Shown piece after piece: positions 1 to 8,511 of a stretch of 64,000 nucleotides of DNA (its first letter is position 1; every line of letters begins with the position of its first letter). The notes beneath the pieces are model-generated. The model did not search any database and was not told where the DNA came from. It was given only the letters and a program-made list of their open reading frames with translations. This stretch comes from Allobosea sp. 67-29. Its GTDB lineage: Bacteria; Pseudomonadota; Alphaproteobacteria; Rhizobiales; Beijerinckiaceae. The stretch covers positions 165,671-229,670 of the forward strand of contig NZ_MKSQ01000023.1 in NCBI RefSeq assembly GCF_001898115.1, in the 5' to 3' direction. The translations under genes and the position numbers were made by a program.

Positions 1-630
1 GGTCAGTTCGAATACCTCGAACGAGCCGAGGCCCGCCTCAAGCTGGTCGTGCCGGTGACGCTCGCGATCATCTTCCTGCTGCTCTACCTGAATTTCCGCA
101 GGTTGACCGAGACCTTCATCGTCATGCTCTCGCTGCCCTTCGCGCTGGTCGGCGGTGTCTGGCTGCTCTGGTGGCTCGGCTTCAATATGTCGGTCGCCGT
201 GGCGGTTGGCTTCATCGCTCTGGCAGGCGTCGCCGCCGAGACTGGGGTGATCATGCTGATCTACCTCGATCACGCGCTCGGCGAGGTGCGGGCACGCTGC
301 GAAGCGAAGGGGCGAGCGTTCACACGCGCGGACCTGCATGAGGCGATCATGCTCGGTGCCGTCGAACGCGTGCGGCCGAAGATCATGACCGTGGTCGCGA
401 TCATGGCGGGACTGCTGCCGATCCTCTGGAACACCGGCACCGGCTCGGAGGTGATGCAGCGGATCGCCGTGCCGATGATCGGCGGAATGGTCTCCTCGAC
501 CGTGCTGACGCTGCTGGTGATCCCGGCGATCTACGGACTGATCAAGGGCTGGCGGCTGCCGTCGACCGTGGCGCCTGAGAAGGCAGCATCGGAAGCCGCC
601 TCAGCGCCCCTTGTTGCCGCTGTCGAATGA
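1..630 (+). CDS. cusA: CusA-type heavy-metal RND efflux pump, C-terminal part (5' truncated by window)
   Basis: The frame is open from base 1 and gives about 209 residues of a protein whose family is normally over 1,000 residues long, so only the last fifth is present. It matches the end of the heavy-metal (HME) RND subfamily: the opening residues [20 protein letters not shown] lead into the last transmembrane bundle with segments such as [24 protein letters not shown] and [19 protein letters not shown]. Such pumps form trimers in the inner membrane and export Cu(I)/Ag(I) through a CusB/CusC-like channel using proton flow. The copper genes that follow support a copper role. Substrate is inferred from family and neighbours. 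Confidence 0.9.
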   Translation, partial: GQFEYLERAEARLKLVVPVTLAIIFLLLYLNFRRLTETFIVMLSLPFALVGGVWLLWWLGFNMSVAVAVGFIALAGVAAETGVIMLIYLDHALGEVRARCEAKGRAFTRADLHEAIMLGAVERVRPKIMTVVAIMAGLLPILWNTGTGSEVMQRIAVPMIGGMVSSTVLTLLVIPAIYGLIKGWRLPSTVAPEKAASEAASAPLVAAVE

Positions 631-758
631 TGGAGGGACCGGGCATGCACGACATGATGGGTGAAATGGGCTGGGGCATGGGTCTCGCGGGCCTGCTCGG
701 AATCGCGGTTCTGCTGCTCGTGATCGCCGCGCTCGTAAAATACGTCTTCTTCCGGTGA
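627..758 (+). CDS. 43-residue single-pass membrane protein next to the RND pump
   Basis: This short ORF starts with ATG at 627, overlapping the pump's stop codon (ATGA), so it is probably translationally coupled to it. It encodes 43 residues: a Met-rich N-terminus (seven Met in the first 18 residues, with one His), then one hydrophobic helix ([15 protein letters not shown]) and a short basic end KYVFFR. I do not recognise a named family. The Met/His-rich head on one transmembrane helix, attached to a copper pump gene, suggests a small accessory of the pump or a metal-binding peptide; that is inference. The overlap and continued strand make a real gene likely. Confidence 0.6.
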   Translation: MMEGPGMHDMMGEMGWGMGLAGLLGIAVLLLVIAALVKYVFFR

Positions 759-811
759 GGGTGCTGGACGCCCAACTGGAGAAGGACCTAACCAAGGCAA
801 AGGAGACAATC

Positions 812-1303
812 GTGCCGATCGAGCTTTCCCTATCCCGCCGCGCGCTGTTGATCGGCGCCGCACAGGCGGTTTCAGCGTTCGCGCTGCGGCGCCCTGTTTC
901 GGCCGCCGAGACGCCTCCGAAGATGGTCGTGACCCGGGATCCCAATTGCGGCTGTTGCCGCGGCTGGGTCACGCATATGCGGAAAGCAGGCTTTCCGGTT
1001 GAGATGGTTGAGGTTGCCGACGTCACGCCGCTTAAGACCCGGCTGGGTGTGCCCGATAGTCTGATGTCCTGCCACACCGCCGAAATCGGTGGCTATGTCG
1101 TCGAAGGCCACGTTCCGGCCGAGGCGATCAAGCGGCTTCTGATCGAGCGCCCGAAGGTGACGGGCCTCGCGGTTGCAGGGATGCCGGTCGGTTCACCCGG
1201 AATGCAGGTGCCCGGGCAGGCGCCCGAGGATTATGACGTCGTCATCTTTTCCGCCAGCAGGCAGCATGTCTTCGCGCGCTATCGGGGGCTGCAACAGATC
1301 TGA
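812..1303 (+). CDS. DUF411 family metal-associated exported protein
   Basis: The 163-residue product begins with a hydrophobic export signal ending near PVSAAE and continues with the DUF411 core: TRDPNCGCCRGWVTHM, then SCHTAEIGGYVVEGHVPAEA and the Pro/Gly-rich GMPVGSPGMQ region. DUF411 proteins occur in copper and silver resistance loci and are probably periplasmic metal-binding proteins; the Cys cluster CGCC and the later SCHT are the likely ligands. I chose the GTG at 812 because AAGGAG lies six bases before it and the signal peptide then starts properly; an upstream in-frame GTG at 755 has no such site. Its stop overlaps the next start (TGATG). Confidence 0.87.
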   Translation: MPIELSLSRRALLIGAAQAVSAFALRRPVSAAETPPKMVVTRDPNCGCCRGWVTHMRKAGFPVEMVEVADVTPLKTRLGVPDSLMSCHTAEIGGYVVEGHVPAEAIKRLLIERPKVTGLAVAGMPVGSPGMQVPGQAPEDYDVVIFSASRQHVFARYRGLQQI

Positions 1304-1884
1304 TGGCAATGGCGTCCATCCTCGCCGGATTGAAGCCGGTCATTCGGGAACTCGCGGCGGGCGAGACTCTATTCGCGAGCGGGGATGCGACGCGGGGCTT
1401 CTTCCTGGTCCGCAGAGGGCAGATTCGCCTTGCGCGCTTCAGCGCCAGTGGGCGCGAGACCCTCCTCTTCGTCGCCGGACCGGGAGAGCGTTTCGCCGAG
1501 GCCTCGCTGTTCGTCGAGACATATCATTGCGATGCGCGGGCCGTGGCGGAGAGCTCGGTCGCCTGCTTTCCCAAGTCAGCGGCGCTCGCCCTGTTGGAGG
1601 GCGATGCGATCGCACGGTTGGAGCTAACGGCGGACCTTGCTCGGCAGGTGATGGAACTCCGGTCCGCCTTGACCCTGCGCGATGTTCGCTCGGCGCGAGA
1701 GCGGGTGCTCGGCTACCTCGTGGCGCGAACCGGCGTCGACGGCCGCACCATTGCCATCGGCGGGCCGCTGAAGGACATCGCGGCGATGATCGGTCTGGCG
1801 CCTGAGGTTCTGTACCGGACGCTCGCGCAGTTGGAATCCGAACGGATCATACGGAGAGGAAACGGCATTATCGAGCTGACATGA
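1303..1884 (+). CDS. Crp/Fnr family transcription regulator
   Basis: The 193-residue protein has an N-terminal cyclic-nucleotide-binding-like beta barrel (about residues 10-115, e.g. GETLFASGDATRGFFLVRRG) and a C-terminal winged helix whose recognition helix reads LAPEVLYRTLAQLESE. The Glu and Arg that FNR uses to read TTGA half sites are kept (PEVLYR), although the Ser between them is Tyr. No N-terminal four-Cys cluster is visible, so it should not sense oxygen by an FNR-type iron-sulfur cluster. It overlaps the DUF411 gene by one base and is probably cotranscribed with it. Target genes are unknown; the copper and low-oxygen genes nearby are candidates. Confidence 0.88.
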   Translation: MAMASILAGLKPVIRELAAGETLFASGDATRGFFLVRRGQIRLARFSASGRETLLFVAGPGERFAEASLFVETYHCDARAVAESSVACFPKSAALALLEGDAIARLELTADLARQVMELRSALTLRDVRSARERVLGYLVARTGVDGRTIAIGGPLKDIAAMIGLAPEVLYRTLAQLESERIIRRGNGIIELT

Positions 1885-1895
1885 TTTCAATCATG
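1880..1895. promoter_or_regulatory. 16-bp perfect palindrome, possible operator
   Basis: CATGATT-TC-AATCATG overlaps the stop codon of the Crp/Fnr gene and lies about 49 bp upstream of the next start. Its position suits an operator for the periplasmic protein gene, possibly for the adjacent regulator. No regulator has been shown to bind it. Confidence 0.35.
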
Positions 1896-1943
1896 TTGCG
1901 GCGCTTCCGACACCCTTATCGGAATGATCGAGGAGACCGTTCC

Positions 1944-2507
1944 ATGATCATAGCAATCACGTTCAGCCTGCTCATCCTGGCGATCTCCGGATGGGTCGCT
2001 CCCGTCTCGGCTCAATCCGTGAGTCCTTACGCTGGCCAGGAGGCGCGCGAGATCAAGGCTCTCTCACGAAAGGAGATCGATGACCTGTCTTTGGGGCGCG
2101 GCATGGGTTTGGCCAAGCCCGCGGAACTCAACCGATATCCCGGTCCACTTCACGCGTTCGAACTGGCGTCCGAACTCCAGCTTTCGGCCGAACAGCGCAG
2201 CGGCTTGAAGGAATCCGAGGCGCGCATGAGAGCGGGCGCGATGGCGTTGGGTGCCGAAATCCTGGACTTGGAGCACAAGCTCGACGTGGCCTTCGCACGG
2301 CGCACGATCGAGCCATTGCGCCTGCGTGAACTGACGGTCCAAATCGGCACCAGGCAGGGCTCATTGCGGGCGGTACATTTGCAGGCCCATATCGAGACGG
2401 CTGGCCTGCTCACCTCGGATCAGATCGCGCGATATGATGTTCTGCGTGGCTACCGCAATCCATCGCCGGCGGCGCCGAGCGGCCACCATCTGAAGCAGCA
2501 CCGTTGA
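1944..2507 (+). CDS. Periplasmic Spy/CpxP-like protein (putative metal or stress sensor)
   Basis: The 187-residue product begins with a clear signal peptide (MIIAITFSLLILAISGW... cleaved near VSAQS). The mature part is helical and carries the pattern seen in periplasmic Spy/CpxP/CnrX-like proteins: HAFELASELQLSAEQRSGLK, a middle helix LDLEHKLDVAFARR, and a second repeat-like LLTSDQIARYDVLRGY. Family members bind metals or act as ATP-independent chaperones. The ATG at 1944 was chosen over an upstream frame opening at 1881 because it follows GAGGAG and starts the signal peptide exactly. The C-terminus has a His-containing tail (SGHHLKQHR). Function in metal stress is inferred from family and neighbours. 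Confidence 0.72.
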   Translation: MIIAITFSLLILAISGWVAPVSAQSVSPYAGQEAREIKALSRKEIDDLSLGRGMGLAKPAELNRYPGPLHAFELASELQLSAEQRSGLKESEARMRAGAMALGAEILDLEHKLDVAFARRTIEPLRLRELTVQIGTRQGSLRAVHLQAHIETAGLLTSDQIARYDVLRGYRNPSPAAPSGHHLKQHR

Positions 2508-2562
2508 AGTCGTTGTCCGCGACGGCATCGCCCCTTTGCCGCAGTGGGCGCAGAACCGGCTA

Positions 2563-2913
2563 TCATCCACCGTTGGCGCACGATACGCGTGTCTGTTCCA
2601 TGTAGAGTACGCCATCCCTGACGGAGATCGCGAAAGCTCGACGAAGGCCGCTGTCGAACGTGACTACGATCGAATTGTCGGCGACCACATAGCTGCCAGT
2701 GGTCTGCCATAGCCCGTCATACGCGAAGTGTCCGTCGGCTCCGAACGCGAACCTCGCGCCTCCCGGCGTAGTGCATAGCTTGCCGTGAACCGCTTGCGTG
2801 ATCTCTTGGGCGCCCAATCGCAATCCCGAGGGATGAGCTTGAGCGATCTCAGTGGAAGCGGCGAGGAAGGGCAGCAGTCCCGCCGCTGCGAAAAGGACAC
2901 CCTGGAGACCCAT
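2563..2913 (-). CDS. Small exported protein of unknown function
   Basis: A 116-residue protein with a typical signal peptide (MGLQGVLFAAAGLLPFLAAS, cleaved near AQAHPS) and a small beta-rich mature domain containing two Cys (KLCTTPGG and VSCANGG), which may form a disulfide. The mature part resembles short periplasmic proteins that compare a residue pattern such as GADGHFAYDGLWQTTGSY, but I cannot name a family. The start at 2913 is supported by a strong AAGGAGG site. It is transcribed toward the preceding periplasmic protein gene (convergent) and away from the multicopper oxidase, which lies upstream on the same strand. Confidence 0.6.
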   Translation of the reverse strand: MGLQGVLFAAAGLLPFLAASTEIAQAHPSGLRLGAQEITQAVHGKLCTTPGGARFAFGADGHFAYDGLWQTTGSYVVADNSIVVTFDSGLRRAFAISVRDGVLYMEQTRVSCANGG

Positions 2914-3147
2914 TCTCGCCTCCTTGGATCAAGGAACCGTGCCTCGTACATTATACCACAAGATTGGATTTCTGAGGGACCGCGGCATGGAAACTTTCGT
3001 CCACCGGACGCCGGAGCCAGGGTAGTCGAGATCGACGAGAACGCCCCATGAATGGACGCTTCAGTTCAGGCGAGCGCCCGGACAGGCCATGTGCACGGGT
3101 CCGGGCGCCGAAAGCTGAGTCCAGATGCGGGGACGCGCCGGCCGAGG

Positions 3148-4590
3148 CTAGCCGATCCCTTCATAGGCAAGCTGGGCCATCATGCCCGTCGCCATGTGGT
3201 AGAGGTGGTGACAATGCAACGGCCAGCGGCCGGGATTGTCGGCATCGAACGTGATCGTCACGGCTGCGTCCGGCGGTACGAGGACCGTATCGCGCACGGC
3301 TCCCGGGAGCGATACCCCGTCGATGGCGGTGACCTGGAAATGATGACCGTGCAGGTGCATCGGATGCGACATCATCGATGCGTTTCGCATCGTGACCTCG
3401 ATCCTCTCGCCCTTCCGGATCCGGAGATCGTCCGCGCCGCCGATCCCCCACGTGTAGTCCTGCATCCGGCCGGTGAGGGTCAGCGCGAAGCGGCGATCGG
3501 GAGCCCGGACGGGAAGCGAATGTAGGGCCCGCAGCTTCCGCTCGAGTCCGAGTTCGACGATCGGACCGGCGTGCTCGGCGCTTCCGGCGACGCGTTGCAC
3601 CGAGGCTCCCTGCGTGGCGAGGATCACCCCGGTGCGCTCGCTGGCCCCTTCACGCAGCGCGAGAACGGGATAGGCGCCCGGACCTTCGGGCAAGGACAGC
3701 CGGATGTCGAGCCGCTGGCCCATGCTGAGCGGGAAGGCCGTGCCGACGATCGGCTCGACGTCCCTGCCATCCACCGCAAAGAGCGTGCCGGGAACCGATC
3801 CAGTCTCGATGGTGAAGGCCGTCGCGGTGGCGCCGTTGATGATGCGTAGGCGGACGCGGCCGCCACGCTCCACCCGGATCACGTCGGGATCATCGAGAGT
3901 GCGATCATTGGCGAGATAGGCATCGTAGTCGATGTCGTTGAGGTCGCTGGCCGTCGCTTGGCTTGTCGTCGCAGGCTGGTGCGTGTTGCCCCCGTGGCCC
4001 ATCGCGGAATGGTCCATCGGCGCGGCGTGACCTCCGCCGCCCTTCAGCTTCGCGAGCAATTCCTCGGCGGGCTTGAAGGAGAAGTCGTGCAGCAGGACGA
4101 CCACCTCCTGCTCGTCGCGCGCGAGATCGGCGGCCGTCCTGACGATGAGGGGGGCCGCCAGCAGGTTCTGTTCCTGAAGCGTATGAGCGTGCATCCAATG
4201 TGTGCCGCCAGCGCCTACGGGGAAGGTGTAGCGGGCGACATCGCCCGGCTTGAGCAGTGGCTTCGGATTGTCCGGCACGCCGTCCTGGTGCCAAGGAGGG
4301 GTCAGGCCATGCCAGTGGATCATCGTGGCCTCGCCGATTTCGTTGGCAAGGCGGACGTCGAAGTTCGATCCCGCTTCCAGGATGAGCCCATGGCGGCCAT
4401 CGGGTTGCAGAAGGCCGAACACGCGGGCGCTCCTCCCGTGGACTTCGATGGTCCGGCTGACGACCCGGAGGTCGATCGGTGATGGGCTGCTCGCTCCCTG
4501 GGCGAGACTGGCGGCGGGGCGCATCAAGGCGTTCGCGCCGAGCGCCGCGGCCCCGGTCATTGCGGCAGTGAGGAATCTGCGACGGTTCAT
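3148..4590 (-). CDS. Tat-exported multicopper oxidase (CueO/CopA-like)
   Basis: The 480-residue product begins with a twin-arginine signal (MNRRRFLTAAMTGAAALGAN) and has the four copper-ligand blocks of multicopper oxidases in order: HWHGLTPPW, THWMHAHT, HPMHLHGHHF and HCHHLYHMATGMM. These supply the type 1 site (with axial Met) and the trinuclear cluster. Such enzymes oxidise Cu(I) to the less harmful Cu(II) in the periplasm with O2. A His/Met-rich loop (MDHSAMGHGG) lies in the middle. The ATG at 4590 is preferred because the Tat signal starts there; a longer open frame to 4887 overlaps the next gene and has no signal. Exact subfamily is not certain. Confidence 0.9.
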   Translation of the reverse strand: MNRRRFLTAAMTGAAALGANALMRPAASLAQGASSPSPIDLRVVSRTIEVHGRSARVFGLLQPDGRHGLILEAGSNFDVRLANEIGEATMIHWHGLTPPWHQDGVPDNPKPLLKPGDVARYTFPVGAGGTHWMHAHTLQEQNLLAAPLIVRTAADLARDEQEVVVLLHDFSFKPAEELLAKLKGGGGHAAPMDHSAMGHGGNTHQPATTSQATASDLNDIDYDAYLANDRTLDDPDVIRVERGGRVRLRIINGATATAFTIETGSVPGTLFAVDGRDVEPIVGTAFPLSMGQRLDIRLSLPEGPGAYPVLALREGASERTGVILATQGASVQRVAGSAEHAGPIVELGLERKLRALHSLPVRAPDRRFALTLTGRMQDYTWGIGGADDLRIRKGERIEVTMRNASMMSHPMHLHGHHFQVTAIDGVSLPGAVRDTVLVPPDAAVTITFDADNPGRWPLHCHHLYHMATGMMAQLAYEGIG

Positions 4591-4675
4591 GATGAATGTC
4601 CTGTTTCGGCCTGCGACGGCAGGGTCGTTGATCAGGTGTGTTGGCAGACATGCGTTGAGCTGGACGACCTGGATG

Positions 4676-5062
4676 TCAGACGGACCGCTCTGATCGGTAT
4701 CGAGGAGGGCCATGGGGTGGACGGGCCACGAGGCCACCGGGTTGCTCCTCCTGTCGGCGATACGCGACCGCCTCGACGGTGGTGCTTGAGGATCTCGGGG
4801 CTGCTGCAATGGCAATGCCGCAGGCGTTGCACGCCGCCGCGCAGCATGGACCTGACGGCGTTCCGGCCTCCGGGTTGCCGTGCCCATGTTGGTGTTGGCT
4901 CGCTGTGGTCTTCGATGCGTCGACCTGGGAGAACCCAGCCGTCGGCTCCTCCAGGCAACGGACGGGATGGGCGCTGATCGTCGGTACCGCGATCAGCACG
5001 AACGCGAGCGCCGCGATCAGCGCTCTTCTCTGTCCGGCAATGGTCTTCGCCAAAGTCCGCAT
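4676..5062 (-). CDS. Small exported Cys/His-rich protein
   Basis: A 128-residue protein with an N-terminal signal (RRALIAALAFVLIAVPTISA), a His-rich stretch HQHGHG, a Cys cluster CCAAACNACG, and a Pro/Arg-rich end (ARPPHGPPR). This layout is typical of small uncharacterised exported proteins found in alphaproteobacterial copper loci (DUF2946/CopL-like). The Cys and His residues suggest Cu binding in the periplasm or membrane, which is inference. An FNR-like box lies 56 bp upstream of the start. It precedes the multicopper oxidase by about 85 bp on the same strand, so the two may form one unit. Confidence 0.6.
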   Translation of the reverse strand: MRTLAKTIAGQRRALIAALAFVLIAVPTISAHPVRCLEEPTAGFSQVDASKTTASQHQHGHGNPEAGTPSGPCCAAACNACGIAIAAAPRSSSTTVEAVAYRRQEEQPGGLVARPPHGPPRYRSERSV

Positions 5063-5117
5063 CCGCTCAACGGTGGATCCTCGGACCCAAAGCTAGCGCA
5101 ATGCCCGACGTCGCGAA

Positions 5118-5131
5118 TTAACCTCGATCAA
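5118..5131. promoter_or_regulatory. FNR/FixK-like box upstream of the Cys/His-rich protein gene
   Basis: TTAAC-CTCG-ATCAA matches 8 of 10 defined positions of TTGAT-N4-ATCAA. It lies 56 bp before the start at 5062 and overlaps the last codon region of the MgtC-like gene. One of five such sites between 5.1 and 18.6 kb. Confidence 0.5.
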
Positions 5132-6411
5132 GGATTCGGAGTGCCCAGGAGGCCCGCCCATTCGAAATGCGGCAAGGTGACGAATGCCGCGTAACCCGAC
5201 GCAGCCGCGACGATCGTGGCGCCGATGTATGGCAACCAGAAGCGGACAGGTCCGGTTGCGATCGCGACCGAGATGCGCCCGACAGCATTGCTCGCTAGCG
5301 CTAGCAGGACAGCGTGGCCGACGGCCTCGGGCGATGCCGACTGCCCGAGAAGCCGCAAGGCGCTGAGCACGGCGACGTCCACGTCGAAGAGCCCCGAGAT
5401 CGCGGAGGTCGCGATCATTCCGCGGCTGCTTCCGATCGACAGCACGGCGCTGATCGTCGAGACGACGCCGAAGAGCACGGCGAAGGCCAGGAGCGGTCCG
5501 AGCTCGAAGGGATTTCGGGGCGGTTCCGTACCGTCTCCGTCCACCCGTCCCCGCGACAGAAAGAGGGCGCCGGATGCCCCGAAGCCGACAATCGCGGCAA
5601 GCATCGCGGTGCCGGAAACGCCGAGCAGCGATGGCGCGACGATGGTTACGATCCCCGCCACGCGCAGCACGGAAACGCCCGCGGCGAGCGCAGCCGCTCC
5701 GGCGAGCGGCCAGGGACTTCCTCCCGCTGCCGCCGTTCGCGCCAGCGCGACGGTGACGGCGGTCGAGGAGACGATCGCGCCTGCCAGGCCGCCTACCAGG
5801 ACGCCGCGAGCGGTACCGAGGGCCCGGACGGCGATATAGCCGAGATAGGAAATCGCGGCCGTCAGCACCGTGAACAGCCACACTTGCCGGGGGTTGAAGC
5901 CTCCCCATGGATCGATCGTACGCGCAGGCAGGAGGGGCAGGACGATCGCGGTCATCACGGCGAGCACGAGTGCCGAGCGCAGTTCGATCCAGGAAATCCT
6001 CCTGAGCAGCCCGTGCAGGAGATCGCGACTGGCAAGAACGGCCGCGAGCGCGGCTCCGCCCGCCGCCGCGACGCGTTGATCGCCCGTGACCGCGAGGGCG
6101 CCGAGCGCGAACACGCCGAGAGCGGCGATGACACCGGTCACGCTGAAGCTCTCGTCGTGCATGGATTCGCGCGCCTGGTACCACGCAAAGACGGCGGTGA
6201 AGGCCAGGAACGTGGCGATGAGGACCGAGGGCGTGTTCAGGCTGAGGCTGAGGGCCGCGGCGACGCCGCCCAGCAGTCCAGAGATCCCATAGGTGCGTAT
6301 ACCCGCCGTCCGGCCGCCATCGGGCGTGTCGCGTTCTCGCCACCCACGCTCCAGTCCGACGAGCAAGCCGATGGCCAGAGCAAGGCCGAGCTGCGGGATC
6401 AACGAGTCCAT
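5128..6411 (-). CDS. MgtC/SapB N-domain plus DUF4010 membrane protein
   Basis: A 427-residue polytopic membrane protein. Residues 1-130 match the MgtC/SapB domain (LGLALAIGLLVGLERGWRER, with the typical GIRTYGISGLLGG), and the rest matches DUF4010 (about eight hydrophobic helices, including VLVGGLAGAIVSSTAVTVAL and SAISGLFDVDVAVLSAL). MgtC domains are linked to Mg2+ homeostasis or ATP synthase control, but the role of the MgtC-DUF4010 combination is not established. It is the last gene of the minus-strand run that starts with copB, 58 bp after the cytochrome b561 gene. Confidence 0.88.
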   Translation of the reverse strand: MDSLIPQLGLALAIGLLVGLERGWRERDTPDGGRTAGIRTYGISGLLGGVAAALSLSLNTPSVLIATFLAFTAVFAWYQARESMHDESFSVTGVIAALGVFALGALAVTGDQRVAAAGGAALAAVLASRDLLHGLLRRISWIELRSALVLAVMTAIVLPLLPARTIDPWGGFNPRQVWLFTVLTAAISYLGYIAVRALGTARGVLVGGLAGAIVSSTAVTVALARTAAAGGSPWPLAGAAALAAGVSVLRVAGIVTIVAPSLLGVSGTAMLAAIVGFGASGALFLSRGRVDGDGTEPPRNPFELGPLLAFAVLFGVVSTISAVLSIGSSRGMIATSAISGLFDVDVAVLSALRLLGQSASPEAVGHAVLLALASNAVGRISVAIATGPVRFWLPYIGATIVAAASGYAAFVTLPHFEWAGLLGTPNP

Positions 6412-6469
6412 TGTGCGTCCGCTCCGGAGCCGATCTCCGACGCCCGGTTCCTGGCGACGGCACGCCTCA

Positions 6470-6988
6470 TCAGCCCTTGATCATCCTGCGCAAGACGTCG
6501 TCCCGGCGATAGAGGTGATGCCAGAGCGCAGCGACGATGTGGATGAGGACCAATGCCAGGAGCAACCAGCTCAGGTATCTATGGAGAGGCGCGACCCGGA
6601 AGGTGAGATACATCGCGATCGTTCCGGTCACCGGCAGCGCGATCAAGAGGCCGTACAGCGCTATGTGTGTGACTGAAGCTACCCGAGCTTCCAATCGCGA
6701 GGTGCCATCGGTAGGAAGGGGCTTGCCGCGGACGAGCCGTATCGCAAGCTGTAGCAGCGCCATCAGCAGGATCAGCCATCCGCTCCAGGCGTGAACCTGA
6801 TGCAGGAACAAGTCGATGGGAGCAGGCTTGAGGAAGCCGTGCGCCAGGTGCGTGCGCTGGATCGCCCAGGCCGTCGGCACCTGGATGATGCAAAGGAGCG
6901 GCACGATCCAATGCATGGCTCGTTGGTAGACGTTGAACGCCTGCGTCCCGGGACAAGCCAGCGTGGAAGGCCATAGCTCGAGCCTCAC
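6470..6988 (-). CDS. Cytochrome b561 family membrane protein
   Basis: The 172-residue protein has four hydrophobic helices and the His pattern of the diheme-type b561 family: QRAMHWIVPLL in helix 1, FLHQVHAWSGWLILLM in helix 2, VTHIALYGLLIALP in helix 3 and LVLIHIVAALWHHLYRRDD in helix 4. Family members move electrons between quinol and periplasmic partners. Its start overlaps the stop of the phosphorylase gene (ATGA), so the two are translationally coupled. A redox role under low oxygen is inferred from the operon and from the FNR-like box upstream of the run. Confidence 0.88.
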   Translation of the reverse strand: MRLELWPSTLACPGTQAFNVYQRAMHWIVPLLCIIQVPTAWAIQRTHLAHGFLKPAPIDLFLHQVHAWSGWLILLMALLQLAIRLVRGKPLPTDGTSRLEARVASVTHIALYGLLIALPVTGTIAMYLTFRVAPLHRYLSWLLLALVLIHIVAALWHHLYRRDDVLRRMIKG

Positions 6989-8511
6989 GGCTCGACCTTG
7001 ACGATGTCTCCGGCACGCGAGGCGTAGTCGAGCGCGTAGGATAATTCCGAAGCCGTTTCGGCGTGGACATGCAGGAGGGGCTGACCCCTGTCGATCGTCG
7101 CGCCCAGCCGGACCTCCATATGGACGCCCGCGGCCTTGGCCTCCGGCGCTCCCGCCAGCTTGGCAAGCCTGGCGACCTTGCGGTTGTCGATATGAACCAC
7201 GCGACCAGCGCTTGGGGCGACGAGCGCGTGGACGCTCGAGGCCTTTGGCGGTGCGCGCAACCCGCCCTGCGCCCGGCAGATTGCCTCGAACTTCGTCCAG
7301 GCCTTGCCGCTGCTCAACGTTTCAAGGGCCATCACGGTGCCGCGTCCTTGTTCGGCCTTGCCACCGATCTCAAGGGCCGCGCCCGCGAGCAGGGCGGCAC
7401 GGTGGCGCAGATCGTCGGGGGCAGCGGGTGCGTTCTGAAGCACGGCGAGGACATCGAATGCCTCGAGGGCCGGGCCGATGCCGCGCCCCACGGGCTGTGC
7501 CCCGTCGGTCTGGATACATGTCGCGCTGAGACCAAAACGTGCCGCGACCGCGCGCATGCGATCTGCGAGCTGATCGGCAGCTTCACCACTGCGGACCTTG
7601 GCGGTAGGCCCGACGGGGATGTCGATGACGACATGGGTTGAGCCGGCGGCGATCTTCTTCGAGAGGACCGATGCGATGAGCTGACCCTCGGTGTCCACGT
7701 CGAGCTCACGCTCGACGCGCACGAAGATGTCGTCCGCGGGGCTCAGATGCACGGCTCCGCCCCATGCCACGCATCCGCCCTCGGCCTCGACCACTCGCCG
7801 CAGCGTCGCCATGTCGAGATCGACCGGCGCGAGCGTCTCCATGGTATCGGCCGTTCCCGCCGGAGAGGTGATGGCGCGGGAGGAGGTCTTGGGCATGACC
7901 AGGCCGTTCGCGGCAACGATCGCGACGACGATCGGGGTCGTTCGGTTGCCGGGAAGGCCGCCGACGCAGTGCTTGTCGACCACGATCGGCGCATCCCATC
8001 GCAGATGGCCGCCGACCTTGACCATCGCATCCGTCAGCTCGGCCGTCTCGTCCTCGTTCAGTGGCAAGGCGGCACTGGCCGTCAGGAAGGCTGCCAGATG
8101 GACGTCGGTGTAGCGTCCGGCCACAACGTCCCCGACGATATCGGAGAACGCCTGCGCGTCGAGCCGATTGCCGTAGATGCGACGGCGCACGCTTGCCAGT
8201 GAGGAGATGGCGGGCGGATGGCTTACGCTGATCGCCTCACCCTCCGTGACGCCGAGGAGGTCCCAGGCCGTCTCGGAAAGCCCGGCCTCATCTGGCGCGA
8301 GGAGCGAATCCCCCTCGACCTGGAACAGCGTCGCCTGGACATGCCGCTCACCATAGGAAAGCAAGACCTGGGACCGAGCGGCCAATCCCTCGGAGCGACA
8401 GACGTGGCAGTCGGTCCGCATGACGACAACCGCCTGGTGCTGCGAGTGCAGGTGTAGCCGCTTGACGCGCAATGTCGGCTGGATGATGGGGGGATCGCTG
8501 GGCATCGTCAT
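6985..8511 (-). CDS. Thymidine phosphorylase / AMP phosphorylase family protein
   Basis: The 508-residue protein belongs to the long branch of the pyrimidine-nucleoside phosphorylase family, which includes archaeal AMP phosphorylase: an extra N-terminal domain of about 90 residues precedes the DeoA-like core. The phosphate/nucleoside site is visible as VDKHCVGGLPGNRTTPIV and TSSRAITSPAGTADTMETL; the C-terminal domain ends with the usual beta-barrel (GATIDRGQPLLHVHAET). The reaction is phosphorolysis of a nucleoside or NMP to base plus ribose phosphate or ribose 1,5-bisphosphate; which substrate it prefers cannot be read here. It overlaps both neighbours by four bases (ATGA), so it sits firmly in the operon. 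Confidence 0.9.
   Translation of the reverse strand: MTMPSDPPIIQPTLRVKRLHLHSQHQAVVVMRTDCHVCRSEGLAARSQVLLSYGERHVQATLFQVEGDSLLAPDEAGLSETAWDLLGVTEGEAISVSHPPAISSLASVRRRIYGNRLDAQAFSDIVGDVVAGRYTDVHLAAFLTASAALPLNEDETAELTDAMVKVGGHLRWDAPIVVDKHCVGGLPGNRTTPIVVAIVAANGLVMPKTSSRAITSPAGTADTMETLAPVDLDMATLRRVVEAEGGCVAWGGAVHLSPADDIFVRVERELDVDTEGQLIASVLSKKIAAGSTHVVIDIPVGPTAKVRSGEAADQLADRMRAVAARFGLSATCIQTDGAQPVGRGIGPALEAFDVLAVLQNAPAAPDDLRHRAALLAGAALEIGGKAEQGRGTVMALETLSSGKAWTKFEAICRAQGGLRAPPKASSVHALVAPSAGRVVHIDNRKVARLAKLAGAPEAKAAGVHMEVRLGATIDRGQPLLHVHAETASELSYALDYASRAGDIVKVEP

Noticed and set aside
2922..2934. CCTTGGATCAAGG as a further FNR-like box
   Set aside because: Half sites are too close together and the sequence contains the ribosome site of the gene starting at 2913.
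4591..4887. N-terminal extension of the multicopper oxidase to 4887
   Set aside because: The Tat signal starts at 4590; the extension overlaps the Cys/His-rich gene and has no family-like content.
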